Source: Lachnospiraceae bacterium JC7
GTDB lineage: Bacteria; Bacillota; Clostridia; Lachnospirales; Lachnospiraceae
Length of the DNA stretch: 64,000 bases
Assembly: GCA_000513555.1 (NCBI GenBank)
Contig: ALYD01000005.1
Location: forward strand, 62,001-126,000
Reading direction: 5' to 3'
The position numbers and the translations under genes were made by a program. The stretch's first letter is position 1. The number at the start of each line of letters is the position of its first letter. This document shows positions 28,608-38,017 of the stretch, piece after piece. Below the pieces are notes generated by a model. The model was given only the letters and a program-made list of their open reading frames with translations. It was not told where the DNA came from and did no database searches.

Positions 28608-29732
28608 ATGAATTCCGTAAAAAGCTTTATAAAAAAAGAAATTGTACTCAGTGTTTCATTTATTCTGGCAGCACTGTCCTGCCTTTTCGTACGACCAGAC
28701 AGTCTGTACATCGACTACATAGATTTCAGGACTCTGAGCATCCTGCTTGCTCTCATGCTTACCATGGCGGGCTTCCAGCAGCAGGATGTATTCCTGCAGA
28801 TAGGAAAGAAGCTTGTAGGCAGGATGAACTCCATCCGCGGCGTTTCCATCATCCTCATCGCCCTCTGCTTCTTCTCCAGCATGTTCATCACGAACGATGT
28901 AGCGCTTCTGACCTTCGTGCCGTTTTCCATCATCACACTGTCCATCTCCGGTCACAGAGACCTCTTCATCGATGTGATAGTTCTGGAAACCGTAGCCGCA
29001 AACCTCGGAAGTATGCTGACACCCCTCGGAAACCCCCAGAACCTTTACCTCTATTCCCTTTCAGGTATGAGCCTCACAGAGTTCATCATGCTAATGCTTC
29101 CCTACAGCATCGCAGCCGGCATCCTGCTTCTCGTTTTCGCCTTTTTTATGGTGAAACCGGAACCTGCCGCATTACAGGAGGACAGCGATTTCTCAGGTTC
29201 TAAAAAGAGAAACATGATGATCGCTATGTACATCCTTGCATTTATGATGTCCCTTCTCGTGGTGGTACGTGTACTTCCATATCAGGCAGGACTTTTGGCA
29301 GTACTCCTTCTGGTGCTGATCTTTGACCGCGGAATCCTGAAAAAACCGGACTACTCGCTTCTCTTCACCTTTGTATTTCTCTTTATCTTCATCGGAAATA
29401 TCAAGAGGATACCTTTCCTCAGTGATATCCTGAAGGAACTGGTGAAGCTCAACGAGGTGGGCATCAGCATACTGCTCAGTCAGTTTATCAGTAATGTTCC
29501 TGCCGCCATCCTCTGCTCCGGATTCACCACTGACATCCCGAAGCTTATAGTCGGAACAAACCTCGGAGGCCTCGGCACTCTGATAGCTTCCATGGCCAGC
29601 CTCATTTCCTTCAAGCAGTACTGCAGCACGGAAAAAGCTGATACGAAGAAGTATCTCACAGTCTTCACAGTGATAAACATTATCTTCCTGATAGCCATGG
29701 CAGGAGTACTACTGTTAAATAGCTTTCTGTAA
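28608..29732 (+). CDS. Anion permease of the SLC13 / ArsB-NhaD superfamily
   Basis: 374 residues from ATG 28608, with GAGGG upstream; the frame is open for 21 more codons without a site. There are about ten membrane segments. Two family helical-hairpin motifs are seen: ITNDVALLTFVPF in the first half and LLSQFISNVPAAILCSG in the second, with TPLGNPQNLYLY between them. Members move dicarboxylates, sulfate, arsenite or sodium ions. Substrate cannot be decided. It stands alone. Confidence 0.82.
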   Translation: MNSVKSFIKKEIVLSVSFILAALSCLFVRPDSLYIDYIDFRTLSILLALMLTMAGFQQQDVFLQIGKKLVGRMNSIRGVSIILIALCFFSSMFITNDVALLTFVPFSIITLSISGHRDLFIDVIVLETVAANLGSMLTPLGNPQNLYLYSLSGMSLTEFIMLMLPYSIAAGILLLVFAFFMVKPEPAALQEDSDFSGSKKRNMMIAMYILAFMMSLLVVVRVLPYQAGLLAVLLLVLIFDRGILKKPDYSLLFTFVFLFIFIGNIKRIPFLSDILKELVKLNEVGISILLSQFISNVPAAILCSGFTTDIPKLIVGTNLGGLGTLIASMASLISFKQYCSTEKADTKKYLTVFTVINIIFLIAMAGVLLLNSFL

Positions 29733-29959
29733 TCAACCGTTCAATTTCAGTCAGATTCCGTCATTTTCGCTTGGTACTTTTTCGAAATCATTATGTTCAG
29801 GTTTTTTGATTTTTTGACAGAGCTGTAGAAGACATTGTTATGAATTATTAAAAGCCTTCAAATTATTTGTAAAATATATATAAACTGATTGCGACATCAT
29901 TTTTACATTTTCAAAAAAATGTAGATATTTCGCCCGTTTTTCACCGATGTTCCCAAGGC

Positions 29960-29988
29960 TTGTCAGCATCCTGATAAGGGTGTATAGT
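29960..29988 (+). promoter_or_regulatory. Near-consensus promoter of small ORF
   Basis: TTGTCA (29960-29965) and TATAGT (29983-29988) are separated by exactly 17 bases. The small ORF starts 28 bases downstream of the -10 element. Confidence 0.75.
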
Positions 29989-30016
29989 AGCCACCATCAA
30001 AAAAAGAGGTGAAAAA

Positions 30017-30175
30017 ATGATGACATATAAGTTAAAGAACGGGACTCATGAAGTAACAGCTGTTCGTTACGATATGGGATCACTTGAAGGCTACAAGGTA
30101 CAGTACAAACCTGACTGCAACTGGGTATGGTGCGAGAGAACAGGTTTCGAAAGAGACTACGAGCCCTGCAACTAA
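30017..30175 (+). CDS. 52-residue cysteine-containing small protein, unknown
   Basis: A small ORF with its own promoter, a good ribosome binding site (AGAGGTG, seven bases before ATG) and a strong terminator 16 bases after the stop. The product starts MMTYKLKNGTHEV and ends DYEPCN. It has three Cys and two Trp clustered in the last third, no signal peptide and no membrane segment. I do not recognise the family. The complete transcription unit argues that it is a real gene and not a chance ORF. Confidence 0.75.
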   Translation: MMTYKLKNGTHEVTAVRYDMGSLEGYKVQYKPDCNWVWCERTGFERDYEPCN

Positions 30176-30191
30176 ATCATGAATTGTTCGA

Positions 30192-30235
30192 AGAACTTCT
30201 CCGGAATGAATTTCATCCCGGCGGAGTTCTTTTTT
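30192..30235 (+). terminator. Terminator of the small ORF
   Basis: AGAACTTCTCCG pairs with CGGCGGAGTTCT around a short loop, followed by six or more T. Confidence 0.85.
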
Positions 30236-30354
30236 ATTATATTCCTACCTTCTATGCCGAAATAAAATAATATAGGGTATCCACATTAATCTTTTGTGAG
30301 GAAAATATTTTTATAAAAGTCAATAAAGGGACTTCACCAAAGAAGGAGGAACAA

Positions 30355-31155
30355 ATGATGACAAAGAAAACCTTAGCAGCTGCTGTCGTAACCATAAGCT
30401 GCATAATGATGTTTGGTCTCACTGCTCTTGCAGAAAGCACCTGGAGGCACGACGGCTACGGGTGGTGGTATGATCATGGCGACGGAAGGTACCCCAAAAG
30501 CACAATGAAAAAAATCGATGATGAATATTACATCTTCGATAAACACGGCTACTGTATTACCAGCCAGTGGACCATGTACAATGGTCAATGGTACTATGCA
30601 ACCGGAAGCGGTGTAGTTGCCACCAGTCAGTGGATAGGTGATTATTATGTAGGTAAGGACGGCATCATGCTCACAGACTGCTGGACCCCTGACGGATACT
30701 ATGTTGACTCTACAGGAAAATGGGATAAAACCAAGAACAAGAATGGAAGTGCTGATGCGACTGATGAATACTTTACCATCGATGGTAACTGGGATAACAG
30801 AGACCAATCAGGTTTCAGCAAGGACAAGCGTGTAGACATGTGGATCGAAGTGGATCCAGGCGATGCCTATATCGCCAGCGCTGACTTCGGTCTCTACATG
30901 AGTTCAGGCACTCCTTACAGTTTATATGATAAACAAAATCCAAACGGCGATTGCCTGAAGCTCGGCACTGTTGACGGTCTTGAATGGGGTGCAAGAAGTA
31001 CTATTTCCGACAAGTGGTATGACCTTGAATATAACGGCAAGGACACCATCACTCTTAAATGGAGATCCACTCAATGGACCAACGGAAATCTCGTATTCAA
31101 GAGAAGATCCGGAGGTCGTCTCTTACATGCAGGAACCGACGGTGCAGTCGGCTGA
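30355..31155 (+). CDS. Secreted protein with cell-wall-binding repeats and unknown C-terminal domain
   Basis: 266 residues. Signal peptide 1-26 ends at LTALA. Residues 27-125 contain choline/glucan-binding type repeats of the form G-W-W-Y, Q-W-Y-Y, G-V-V-A-T-S-Q-W. These bind teichoic acid or glucan in other Firmicutes. Residues 135-266 form a Trp/Asp-rich beta-type domain I do not recognise. AAGGAGG precedes the ATGATG start. A strong terminator follows, so it is a single-gene unit. The repeats resemble those at the C-terminus of the giant protein at 51515-57379. Confidence 0.82.
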   Translation: MMTKKTLAAAVVTISCIMMFGLTALAESTWRHDGYGWWYDHGDGRYPKSTMKKIDDEYYIFDKHGYCITSQWTMYNGQWYYATGSGVVATSQWIGDYYVGKDGIMLTDCWTPDGYYVDSTGKWDKTKNKNGSADATDEYFTIDGNWDNRDQSGFSKDKRVDMWIEVDPGDAYIASADFGLYMSSGTPYSLYDKQNPNGDCLKLGTVDGLEWGARSTISDKWYDLEYNGKDTITLKWRSTQWTNGNLVFKRRSGGRLLHAGTDGAVG

Positions 31156-31182
31156 TCTCGAAACTTATACTCTAACATAATC

Positions 31183-31220
31183 GATCCCCCTTGTCGCAAC
31201 GGCAAGGGGGATCCTGTTTT
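31183..31220 (+). terminator. Strong terminator
   Basis: Perfect 11-bp stem GATCCCCCTTG / CAAGGGGGATC with a nine-base loop, then CTGTTTT. Confidence 0.85.
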
Positions 31221-31306
31221 GAGTCTTCATTATATACTGTGGTTCCTGAATAACTCCCAAAGATCAGGAATTCCATGAAACACAACTGCCGGGTATTTCG
31301 TTTCTT

Positions 31307-32242
31307 TTAAACCGGCTCATCCTCATATGCATATTTCTTAATATTCTTGTAGGCTGTGACATTGAGCACCACCATGGCGGCAACCAGGCCGAGTCCCAAA
31401 AGAGCTGTTATGATCTCCGATTCCATAACTCCCGCAAGGAAACAAATGAAATCATACCATCCGTGTATCAGTATGGCGGTGATAATTCCCTTTCTTCTCA
31501 TGGCTTTAGCTCCGGCCAGATCTCCTCTTAGCTCCAGAGTCTTTGCCTGTCCGTAATAATAACCCATGTATATTCCGAAGATACAGTGCCCCGGAAAAGC
31601 AGCTCTCGTAAATGCAGTGTCTGCCGTACTGTCGATAAGATAAAGGAAGTTTTCAAATATCTCGAAGCCTATGGCGACGGTGGTACTGTAGACCACTCCG
31701 TCAAAACGGTAGTTAAATGCAGGATGCCTCCATGTCACGGCCTTCAGCACCGCATATTTGCAAAGCTCCTCCGTTGCGGCTGCCATGATGAAGGCAGCTG
31801 CGAAACAGTAAAGTATGGGATGCCACCCGAACAGAACAGTTATGATCCCTTCCAGCACTGATTCGATAAGTGCTGCAGAAATCGTGGAAATGATGGCTCC
31901 CCCGAAAAACAGCTTGAGCAAAAGCCCCAGTGGTTCCGGCTCTATCCTGTCCAGTCTGTAGATAAGAAACAAAAGAACCACTCCCGGAACACAGGAAACT
32001 ATGAGGGCTATTTCCATCTCCGCTTCTGCAGTGAACATGGATGCCATGAAAAATCCAAGGGTCAGCACCGCTATAAGGAACATAGGCATCCTCCTGACCA
32101 CAAGGGGCGGCTTCGGGTCAGCTAACCTGCTGCCGCAATAGGTACAGAACTCTGCTCCCGGTTCTGCCGGTGCCCCACAGCATCTGCACTTTTTCATATA
32201 TCCTGATCTGTAATCTTCCATAGCGGAAACACTCTCCTGCAT
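31307..32242 (-). CDS. PrsW-family intramembrane metalloprotease with zinc ribbon
   Basis: Up to 311 residues. The N-terminus has a zinc ribbon, CRCCG and CTYCG about 14 residues apart. It is followed by about eight membrane segments carrying the PrsW motifs: ATEELCKY (EExxK), GFEIFENFLYL and the His in FPGHCIFGIYMG. PrsW relatives cleave anti-sigma factors in Bacilli; the target here is unknown. Three Met codons could start it (32242, 32221, 32197); the last has AGGA at a good distance, so the true start is uncertain. It follows the cyclic-di-GMP gene by eight bases and may be co-transcribed. Confidence 0.82.
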   Translation of the reverse strand: MQESVSAMEDYRSGYMKKCRCCGAPAEPGAEFCTYCGSRLADPKPPLVVRRMPMFLIAVLTLGFFMASMFTAEAEMEIALIVSCVPGVVLLFLIYRLDRIEPEPLGLLLKLFFGGAIISTISAALIESVLEGIITVLFGWHPILYCFAAAFIMAAATEELCKYAVLKAVTWRHPAFNYRFDGVVYSTTVAIGFEIFENFLYLIDSTADTAFTRAAFPGHCIFGIYMGYYYGQAKTLELRGDLAGAKAMRRKGIITAILIHGWYDFICFLAGVMESEIITALLGLGLVAAMVVLNVTAYKNIKKYAYEDEPV

Positions 32243-32250
32243 CCCTTTTT

Positions 32251-35200
32251 TTATACAGCATTTCTGGTCTTCAGGTATTTCTTGTTCTCATACATCCTGG
32301 TATCTGCCCGTTCAAAAACTGCTGCCACATTCTTGTCATTATTAAATCTGGCAAATCCGGCAGCCACTATAACTCCGCCGTTTTTCAGATTTTCTTCATT
32401 CCTGTCTTCTATCTGCTTCATCAGACTGTCGATCTCTTCATAACTCTTTCCCTGAGCTATAACGGCAAATTCATCACCCCCGACTCTGAATACAGGACAA
32501 TGGGCAAATATCTCGCATATCTCAGCACATCCCTTTTTGATGTACTCATCGCCCTTCTTATGTCCGTAAGTATCGTTGATGTACTTGAGTCCGTTGATAT
32601 CGAAAACAGCCACGGCAAATTCCTTGATGGTCTTTTCTTCTATGTGCCTGTTTATCTCATCCTCAACATCGATGAAAGCATGTTTGCTCTTTACACCGGT
32701 CAATGCATCCTTGTTTACCTCGTTGCGGGCCGCAGTAAGGTTTGAAGCGTACTCAAGTTCTCTCTTTACCTGCTCATCAACATCCACGATACCTACAACC
32801 AGCTGTTCCATTCCGTCTTCGTTTATAAAAGCCGCCTTTACGGTCACATAAACGATGTCATCATGCACCACACCCCGAATATTAATAGAATAAAATCCGT
32901 TCTTTTTTATCAAGTCCAGAATATTTTTCTTGGTAAAAGACTGAAGGAACATGTCCCTGTCTTCCTCATAGATATTGAGTATCCCCTCATCTCTTATTTT
33001 ACCGAAAAAGTCTGTTCCCTTCTTTTCAATAAGCTCGATCGAAGCATGCTCTTTTGCAGTGAACTGATCATATTCATCAGTGATCAGATTAACTGTATAG
33101 ATCACGACGATATCACCGGAAAGAGCATTGACTCTTGAATAGATCCTTCGCTCCTGCTGAGCTCTCTCGAATTCAGCCTGCTGTTTCTTCTGGGCATCTA
33201 TATTACTGACCCCCACAAGGATAGCATTTCTCTTTGTGTTGGCACGAACAACCTTCATGTTTACGTAAGTCGATTCATCATTGATCATAAGCCTGTAGGT
33301 ATAATTGAAGCTTCCGCTTTCTTCTACAGCTCTCATGACATTTTCCTTTGTGAAGACCTTTACAAACATATCCACATCATGAGGATGAAGGACATATCTT
33401 GAGTTCTTTCTTGATTCGGCAAAAAAGTCCTTTCCCTTACTCTCGATAAGCAGATTGATACCCGCATTTCCCGGTCCATACTCTACGTATCTATCCGTAT
33501 CCAGATCTACGTAGTAGAAATAAATGTAATCAGTGGAAAGCTCCTTGATCACACTCGCAAAAGTAAGCCCGTGCTCATCGCTTACTTCCGATGTTCCGAG
33601 CACAGCAACCACATAAGCCGCAACTCCGGTCACAGGATTTGTCGCTATACGCCGTATGAAAAGGTGTATAGTGAGTCCATCATCCATGGCTTCGTCCAGA
33701 AATACATGCTTGCCGTCCACATCACATCTGGTCAGAGCATTGAGAAATAACTCATTCTGACGATTGACCAGCTTACTGTAAGGCATACGGGCCCCTGCAT
33801 TATATGCGGCAAATTCATTCTTGAAAAAATTACGGAAAGCCTGATTTGACCGCACCATCCAAAGAGCCTTTCCATCCCTTTCCACTATGTTTATGGGCAT
33901 GGTATTGAAATACTTTTTCGTCGCATCATCACTATCATCATCGCCAAATGATGTTCCGAAATCATAAAGATTGACTCTGCCTATAGTTGCATAGTACGGT
34001 GCTTCCTCAGGATTCTCAAAACCTATCTGGGTTCCTGCACTGTATCTGTCAAAAATCGCCTGAAGAGATATGGGTTTACAAAAATGATATCCCTGAAGCT
34101 TAGTACATCCTATCTCCTTCAGAAACTCCACCTGATCATCCGTTTCAACTCCCTCAACGACCGTTTCTATGCCGAGGGCAATCGCCATCTTTATCAGTTC
34201 TGACAGAATGATCCTGCTCTCACTGCCTGAATAGAAGAGCTTCATGTACTGCATATCAAATTTGATGGTATCAAAATGTATCTTCTGAAGAACGTCAGGT
34301 GAAGAGTATCCGCTGCCGTAATCGTCCATCCAGACCTTAAACCCGAGTTTCTGAAATCTCTCGACCTGTAGTTTTACATAATCTACATCACTTGCCACAA
34401 GACTCTCTGTAAGTTCAATAGTGATATTTTCCCGTCCGAGACCTGAATCGTCCACAAGCCTCCTTATCTCTTCCACGATATCACAGGAATAAAAGTCGGC
34501 TTTGGAAAGATTCACAGACTGGGGTATGACAAAAAATCCGGCTTCTTTCTGCTTTCTGAGTTTATCAAGTACCTTTTTTATAACATGAAGATCCAGCTTG
34601 TATATGAGCCTCGCATCCTCAAGTACGGATATAAAATCTCCGGGCATAAGTATGCCTTTTTCCGGATCTGCCCATCGTGCCAATGCTTCCTCGTCACTTA
34701 CCCGGCCATTCGCTGCTCTGACTATGGGCTGATAGTAAACCTTGATCCAGTCGTTAGCCAATGCCTTGTCCAGATTTTCAACCACGTACTGCCGCTTCTC
34801 TTCTCTATCCAGCATCTCGGCAGTAAAATAGCTGAAGCCGGAAACATAGCCGCTCCTTATACTGTCACAGGCCATCTTTGCTCTGTCGCAGGCTATACTT
34901 GCTTCGACAGGATTTTCATCCGTAACATATATGCCTACTCTTGCCGGAAGATTTACACCTCCGTTTACTGCTTTTATATCTTTCAGCATGTCGTTAAGTC
35001 TATCTTCCAGATTATCCAATGAAGCATATACAGCAAAGTGATCGCCTCCGAACCTTCCGCAGTTCTCTGTACTGAAATGATTTTTGAGTACATCGGCAAC
35101 TTCACGGATAAGCTTATCACCCTCTGAAAATCCGTGTTTCTGGTTAAAAAGCTTCATCCCCGTAAGATCCAGATACAGCATCACAGGTCTTAGGCCGTTT

Positions 35201-35745
35201 TCCACCATCACCTTCTTGCCATGTGCTGCAAGTTCAAAAAAATAGGTCATGTTGGGAAGCCCTGTGAGATAGTCATACTTCGCTTCGTAGCCTTTGGTCT
35301 GCTCCCGGACATACTCTCCCAGAGACTCGTTTATATCCTTCGTAAACTCCGTATCATTATCTGAATACGGTCCCTCATCCATGTATCTGATAACTCCGAG
35401 TCTTACGCCGTCACCCTTGTATTCATGTTCTCCTCTTGCCCTGAATATCCTGTACTGACCATCGACCTTGGATCTGTAGACAACATCATACCTACCGCCT
35501 TCTGTTGCAAATCTGTAGGCTTCCTCTGCAATTCTCGCCACATCGTCCGGATGCGCATCACGATACATGTCATTATCCATAAGGTCATAGGCATCTTCCT
35601 TTGAGCCTAGGCCGAAGATCTTCCTCATACCGGAAGAAAGTGCAATAGTAACCACACGTCTATCGATAAACTGATAGACAGCCATAGGGATACTGCTTTC
35701 CTCTATTAACCTCTGTTCAACATCACTAAACCTGAATTTTTCCAT
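32251..35745 (-). CDS. PAS-GGDHF-EAL-PAS-PAS-GGDEF cyclic-di-GMP protein
   Basis: 1,164 soluble residues. Order: PAS (10-125), a first GGDEF-type domain (155-300) whose active loop reads GGDHF (233-237), an EAL domain (325-565), three sensory stretches (590-1000), and a second GGDEF domain (1010-1160) with intact GGDEF (1089-1093). The EAL domain keeps its key residues: EAL (353-355), NLSK, ELTES, MDDYGSGYSS, the Lys in IKFDMQ, and VEGVET. It is likely an active phosphodiesterase. The first GGDEF has lost its catalytic Glu and may bind GTP as an allosteric site. The second looks active and has no RxxD inhibitory site. The start ATG has a poor ribosome binding site. Two opposing activities in one chain imply switching by the PAS regions. 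Confidence 0.9.
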   Translation of the reverse strand: MEKFRFSDVEQRLIEESSIPMAVYQFIDRRVVTIALSSGMRKIFGLGSKEDAYDLMDNDMYRDAHPDDVARIAEEAYRFATEGGRYDVVYRSKVDGQYRIFRARGEHEYKGDGVRLGVIRYMDEGPYSDNDTEFTKDINESLGEYVREQTKGYEAKYDYLTGLPNMTYFFELAAHGKKVMVENGLRPVMLYLDLTGMKLFNQKHGFSEGDKLIREVADVLKNHFSTENCGRFGGDHFAVYASLDNLEDRLNDMLKDIKAVNGGVNLPARVGIYVTDENPVEASIACDRAKMACDSIRSGYVSGFSYFTAEMLDREEKRQYVVENLDKALANDWIKVYYQPIVRAANGRVSDEEALARWADPEKGILMPGDFISVLEDARLIYKLDLHVIKKVLDKLRKQKEAGFFVIPQSVNLSKADFYSCDIVEEIRRLVDDSGLGRENITIELTESLVASDVDYVKLQVERFQKLGFKVWMDDYGSGYSSPDVLQKIHFDTIKFDMQYMKLFYSGSESRIILSELIKMAIALGIETVVEGVETDDQVEFLKEIGCTKLQGYHFCKPISLQAIFDRYSAGTQIGFENPEEAPYYATIGRVNLYDFGTSFGDDDSDDATKKYFNTMPINIVERDGKALWMVRSNQAFRNFFKNEFAAYNAGARMPYSKLVNRQNELFLNALTRCDVDGKHVFLDEAMDDGLTIHLFIRRIATNPVTGVAAYVVAVLGTSEVSDEHGLTFASVIKELSTDYIYFYYVDLDTDRYVEYGPGNAGINLLIESKGKDFFAESRKNSRYVLHPHDVDMFVKVFTKENVMRAVEESGSFNYTYRLMINDESTYVNMKVVRANTKRNAILVGVSNIDAQKKQQAEFERAQQERRIYSRVNALSGDIVVIYTVNLITDEYDQFTAKEHASIELIEKKGTDFFGKIRDEGILNIYEEDRDMFLQSFTKKNILDLIKKNGFYSINIRGVVHDDIVYVTVKAAFINEDGMEQLVVGIVDVDEQVKRELEYASNLTAARNEVNKDALTGVKSKHAFIDVEDEINRHIEEKTIKEFAVAVFDINGLKYINDTYGHKKGDEYIKKGCAEICEIFAHCPVFRVGGDEFAVIAQGKSYEEIDSLMKQIEDRNEENLKNGGVIVAAGFARFNNDKNVAAVFERADTRMYENKKYLKTRNAV

Positions 35746-36058
35746 AACTCTATACTGTATGTCGAAAAATGATACCGGACCCCCGTTCTAAATCCGATTC
35801 TTATTATCATTTTATCAAAAATAAAATTGGAAATGTGCAAAAAAAAAGGATTTTTTCGCCTTTTTAAAAGGTAATGTAAGCCATAATCATTTGGTCTGGC
35901 AGCATATCCCATTTCTCGTTTATATCTCTTTTGTTTCATATTACCCGGTGTTATAATTTGAAATAAAAGTCTGCTCTGTACGGAACGATTTGATGTCAGC
36001 TTTTTATCAATCACGTCATAATATAAAACTCAATATCAGAAAGTGAGGTCCTATCATC
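35746..36058. other. Divergent intergenic region
   Basis: AT-rich spacer between the cyclic-di-GMP gene and the aminotransferase. It must hold both promoters, but I can see only a loose -10 (CATAATATAAAA near 36015) for the plus strand and no clear operator or small gene. Confidence 0.5.
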
Positions 36059-37249
36059 ATGGTTATTTCAAAGAATATGGAAAAGTTGGTTGCAGGAAGT
36101 TCTACCATCAGAAAGCTCTTCGAAGAAGGTCTTCAGATGGCCGCTCAGGTAGGAGCTGAAAATGTTTATGACTTCAGTCTCGGAAATCCCGCATCACCGG
36201 TACCTCATGAAGTTCGCGATTCCATAGAAGATATTCTTGATAACACCGATGGAAACATTGTCCACGGATACATGAAGAACGCCGGTTACGATGAGGTTCG
36301 AAAGGCTGTTGCAGACAGTCTGAACAGAAAGAACGGATGCTCATATACACCGGATAACATCATCATGACCTGTGGTGCCGCAGGCGCCATGAACTGCGTT
36401 TTCAGAAGCCTTCTGAGCCCTGAGGATGAAGTCATCACCTTTGCTCCTTTCTTCGGCGAATACAGAAGCTATGTAAGTAATTTCGGCGGAAATCTCGTTG
36501 TTGTTCCTGCGGATACAGAGACCTTCCAGTTAAATCTCGATGCTCTTCGTCCTCTCATCAGTGAAAAGACAAAGGCCGTTATCATCAACAATCCGAATAA
36601 CCCTTCAGGTGTTATTTATACCGAAGAGACTCTGAAAAAGCTTAACGACATACTCGTTGAAGCAGAAAAGGAGATCGGTCACCCGATATATGTTCTAGCT
36701 GATGAGCCATATCGTGAGCTTGTGTACGGTGATCAGACCGTTCCGTACATTCCTAATATAATCAGGAACAGCTTTTTCCTTTACTCCTTCAGTAAGACTC
36801 TTTCACTTCCGGGAGAAAGAATCGGATACCTTGCAGTTTCAAGTGAAGTTGATTACTATGATGAGATCATTTCTGCTTTTGTTGTTGCCAACCGTTGTCT
36901 CGGATACATCAATGCACCTTCACTTTTCCAGCTTGTAGTCGCAAGATGCCTCGATATACCTGCAAATCTCGAGTTCTATGACAAAAACCGAACCCTTCTT
37001 TATGATAAGCTCACGAAGCTTGGCTTTGAAGTGGTTCATCCTGACGGTGCTTTCTACATGCTCATCAAGTCTCCTGTTCCCGAAGAGGATGATTTCGTTG
37101 CCATGGGAAAGAAATATCACATCATCCTTGTACCGGCGAAGTCCTTCGGCTGCCCGGGATATGTGAGACTGGCTTACTGTGTATCTCACGATATGATCGA
37201 GCGTTCGCTTCCGGCCTTTGAAAAGCTCGCTGCGGAGTACTACAATTAA
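36059..37249 (+). CDS. Class I/II pyridoxal-phosphate aminotransferase
   Basis: 396 residues, fold type I. PLP-site motifs: NNPNNPSG (177-184), Asp215 in ADEPYRE, and Lys246 in YSFSKTLSLPGERIGY as the Schiff-base lysine. The Arg expected to bind the substrate carboxylate lies in the C-terminal PGYVRLAYC segment. It transfers amino groups between an amino acid, probably aspartate or an aromatic one, and a 2-oxo acid. GAGG precedes the ATG by 11 bases. It is monocistronic and ends at a bidirectional terminator. Confidence 0.9.
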   Translation: MVISKNMEKLVAGSSTIRKLFEEGLQMAAQVGAENVYDFSLGNPASPVPHEVRDSIEDILDNTDGNIVHGYMKNAGYDEVRKAVADSLNRKNGCSYTPDNIIMTCGAAGAMNCVFRSLLSPEDEVITFAPFFGEYRSYVSNFGGNLVVVPADTETFQLNLDALRPLISEKTKAVIINNPNNPSGVIYTEETLKKLNDILVEAEKEIGHPIYVLADEPYRELVYGDQTVPYIPNIIRNSFFLYSFSKTLSLPGERIGYLAVSSEVDYYDEIISAFVVANRCLGYINAPSLFQLVVARCLDIPANLEFYDKNRTLLYDKLTKLGFEVVHPDGAFYMLIKSPVPEEDDFVAMGKKYHIILVPAKSFGCPGYVRLAYCVSHDMIERSLPAFEKLAAEYYN

Positions 37250-37379
37250 GTACCGGATTATCATATGAAACATTGACGCAGTCAAAATTCAGTATCATTC
37301 CTATTCCAGCACAGAATACACACGACAGATCCCTGCCGATTCTTTCAGGGATCCGGTAAAATATCCTGAGATCCTAAAA

Positions 37380-37433
37380 AAAACATCTACATCCGAAGTC
37401 TTCAAAAGTAAACTTGGATGTAGATGTTTTTTT
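37380..37433. terminator. Bidirectional terminator
   Basis: AACATCTACATCC (from 37382) pairs with GGATGTAGATGTT (to 37428) around a 21-base loop, with A and T runs outside. The far arm touches the stop codon of the convergent TSCPD gene. Confidence 0.85.
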
Positions 37434-37692
37434 ACATGATATTCTCTGCCAGTGCCTGCTCCACGCCTCTTGCAAGCTGATCTGCGCAGGATGTACCCTT
37501 GGATCCGCAAAGATTGCCTTTAAGTATCTCTACTGCCTTCTTTGCATCATAGCCTTCAAGAAGCTTGCTGATGGCAAGTGTATTTCCGGCGCATCCACCA
37601 TAAAAGTGTACATCGTGAAGCTTGCCGTCTTCAATACCGAAATCCACCTGTCTCGCGCAAACTCCGCTGGTTCTCATACTGTAATTCTGCAT
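37432..37692 (-). CDS. TSCPD-domain small protein
   Basis: 86 residues with conserved Cys residues in TSGVCARQVDF, GGCAGN and CGSKGTSCADQLA. The last motif matches the TSCPD domain also found at the C-terminus of some class II ribonucleotide reductases. The stand-alone form is common in Clostridia and has no settled function; metal or nucleotide binding is a guess. Start ATG 37692 has GGAG ten bases upstream. Confidence 0.82.
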   Translation of the reverse strand: MQNYSMRTSGVCARQVDFGIEDGKLHDVHFYGGCAGNTLAISKLLEGYDAKKAVEILKGNLCGSKGTSCADQLARGVEQALAENIM

Positions 37693-37916
37693 CGTCTGTA
37701 ATCTCCTTTAATGTCATATAACATTATCTTTCTGATTATACGTAAATGCCTTCATATATCAAGTGAATTGTTGTGTTCGTCAGCCACAGATGATCCTTAT
37801 CTCTTATACAGAGACTTTTTAGAAGCAGTTTTTTATTTGCTTATAGAATTTTTATCAAAAATATAGTATAGAATAAACATCAGGTCATATTCTGGCTTGG
37901 TGTTTTTTTATTTTTA

Positions 37917-37943
37917 ATTAATGTTATAATGTCTAACATTAAT
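37917..37943. promoter_or_regulatory. Operator-like inverted repeat over the -10 of the diguanylate cyclase gene
   Basis: A perfect 10-bp inverted repeat, ATTAATGTTA (37917-37926) and TAACATTAAT (37934-37943), with a seven-base centre, overlaps a TATAAT (37925-37930). It lies 75 bp upstream of the start at 38018. The rest of 37693-38017 is AT-rich with nothing else I can name. Confidence 0.55.
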
Positions 37944-38017
37944 GCTGATATTATATATTATTATGAGGTTTTTATTTGGGTCTTTTGACTCAGAAATAAT
38001 CTATACCAGAGGAAGAT

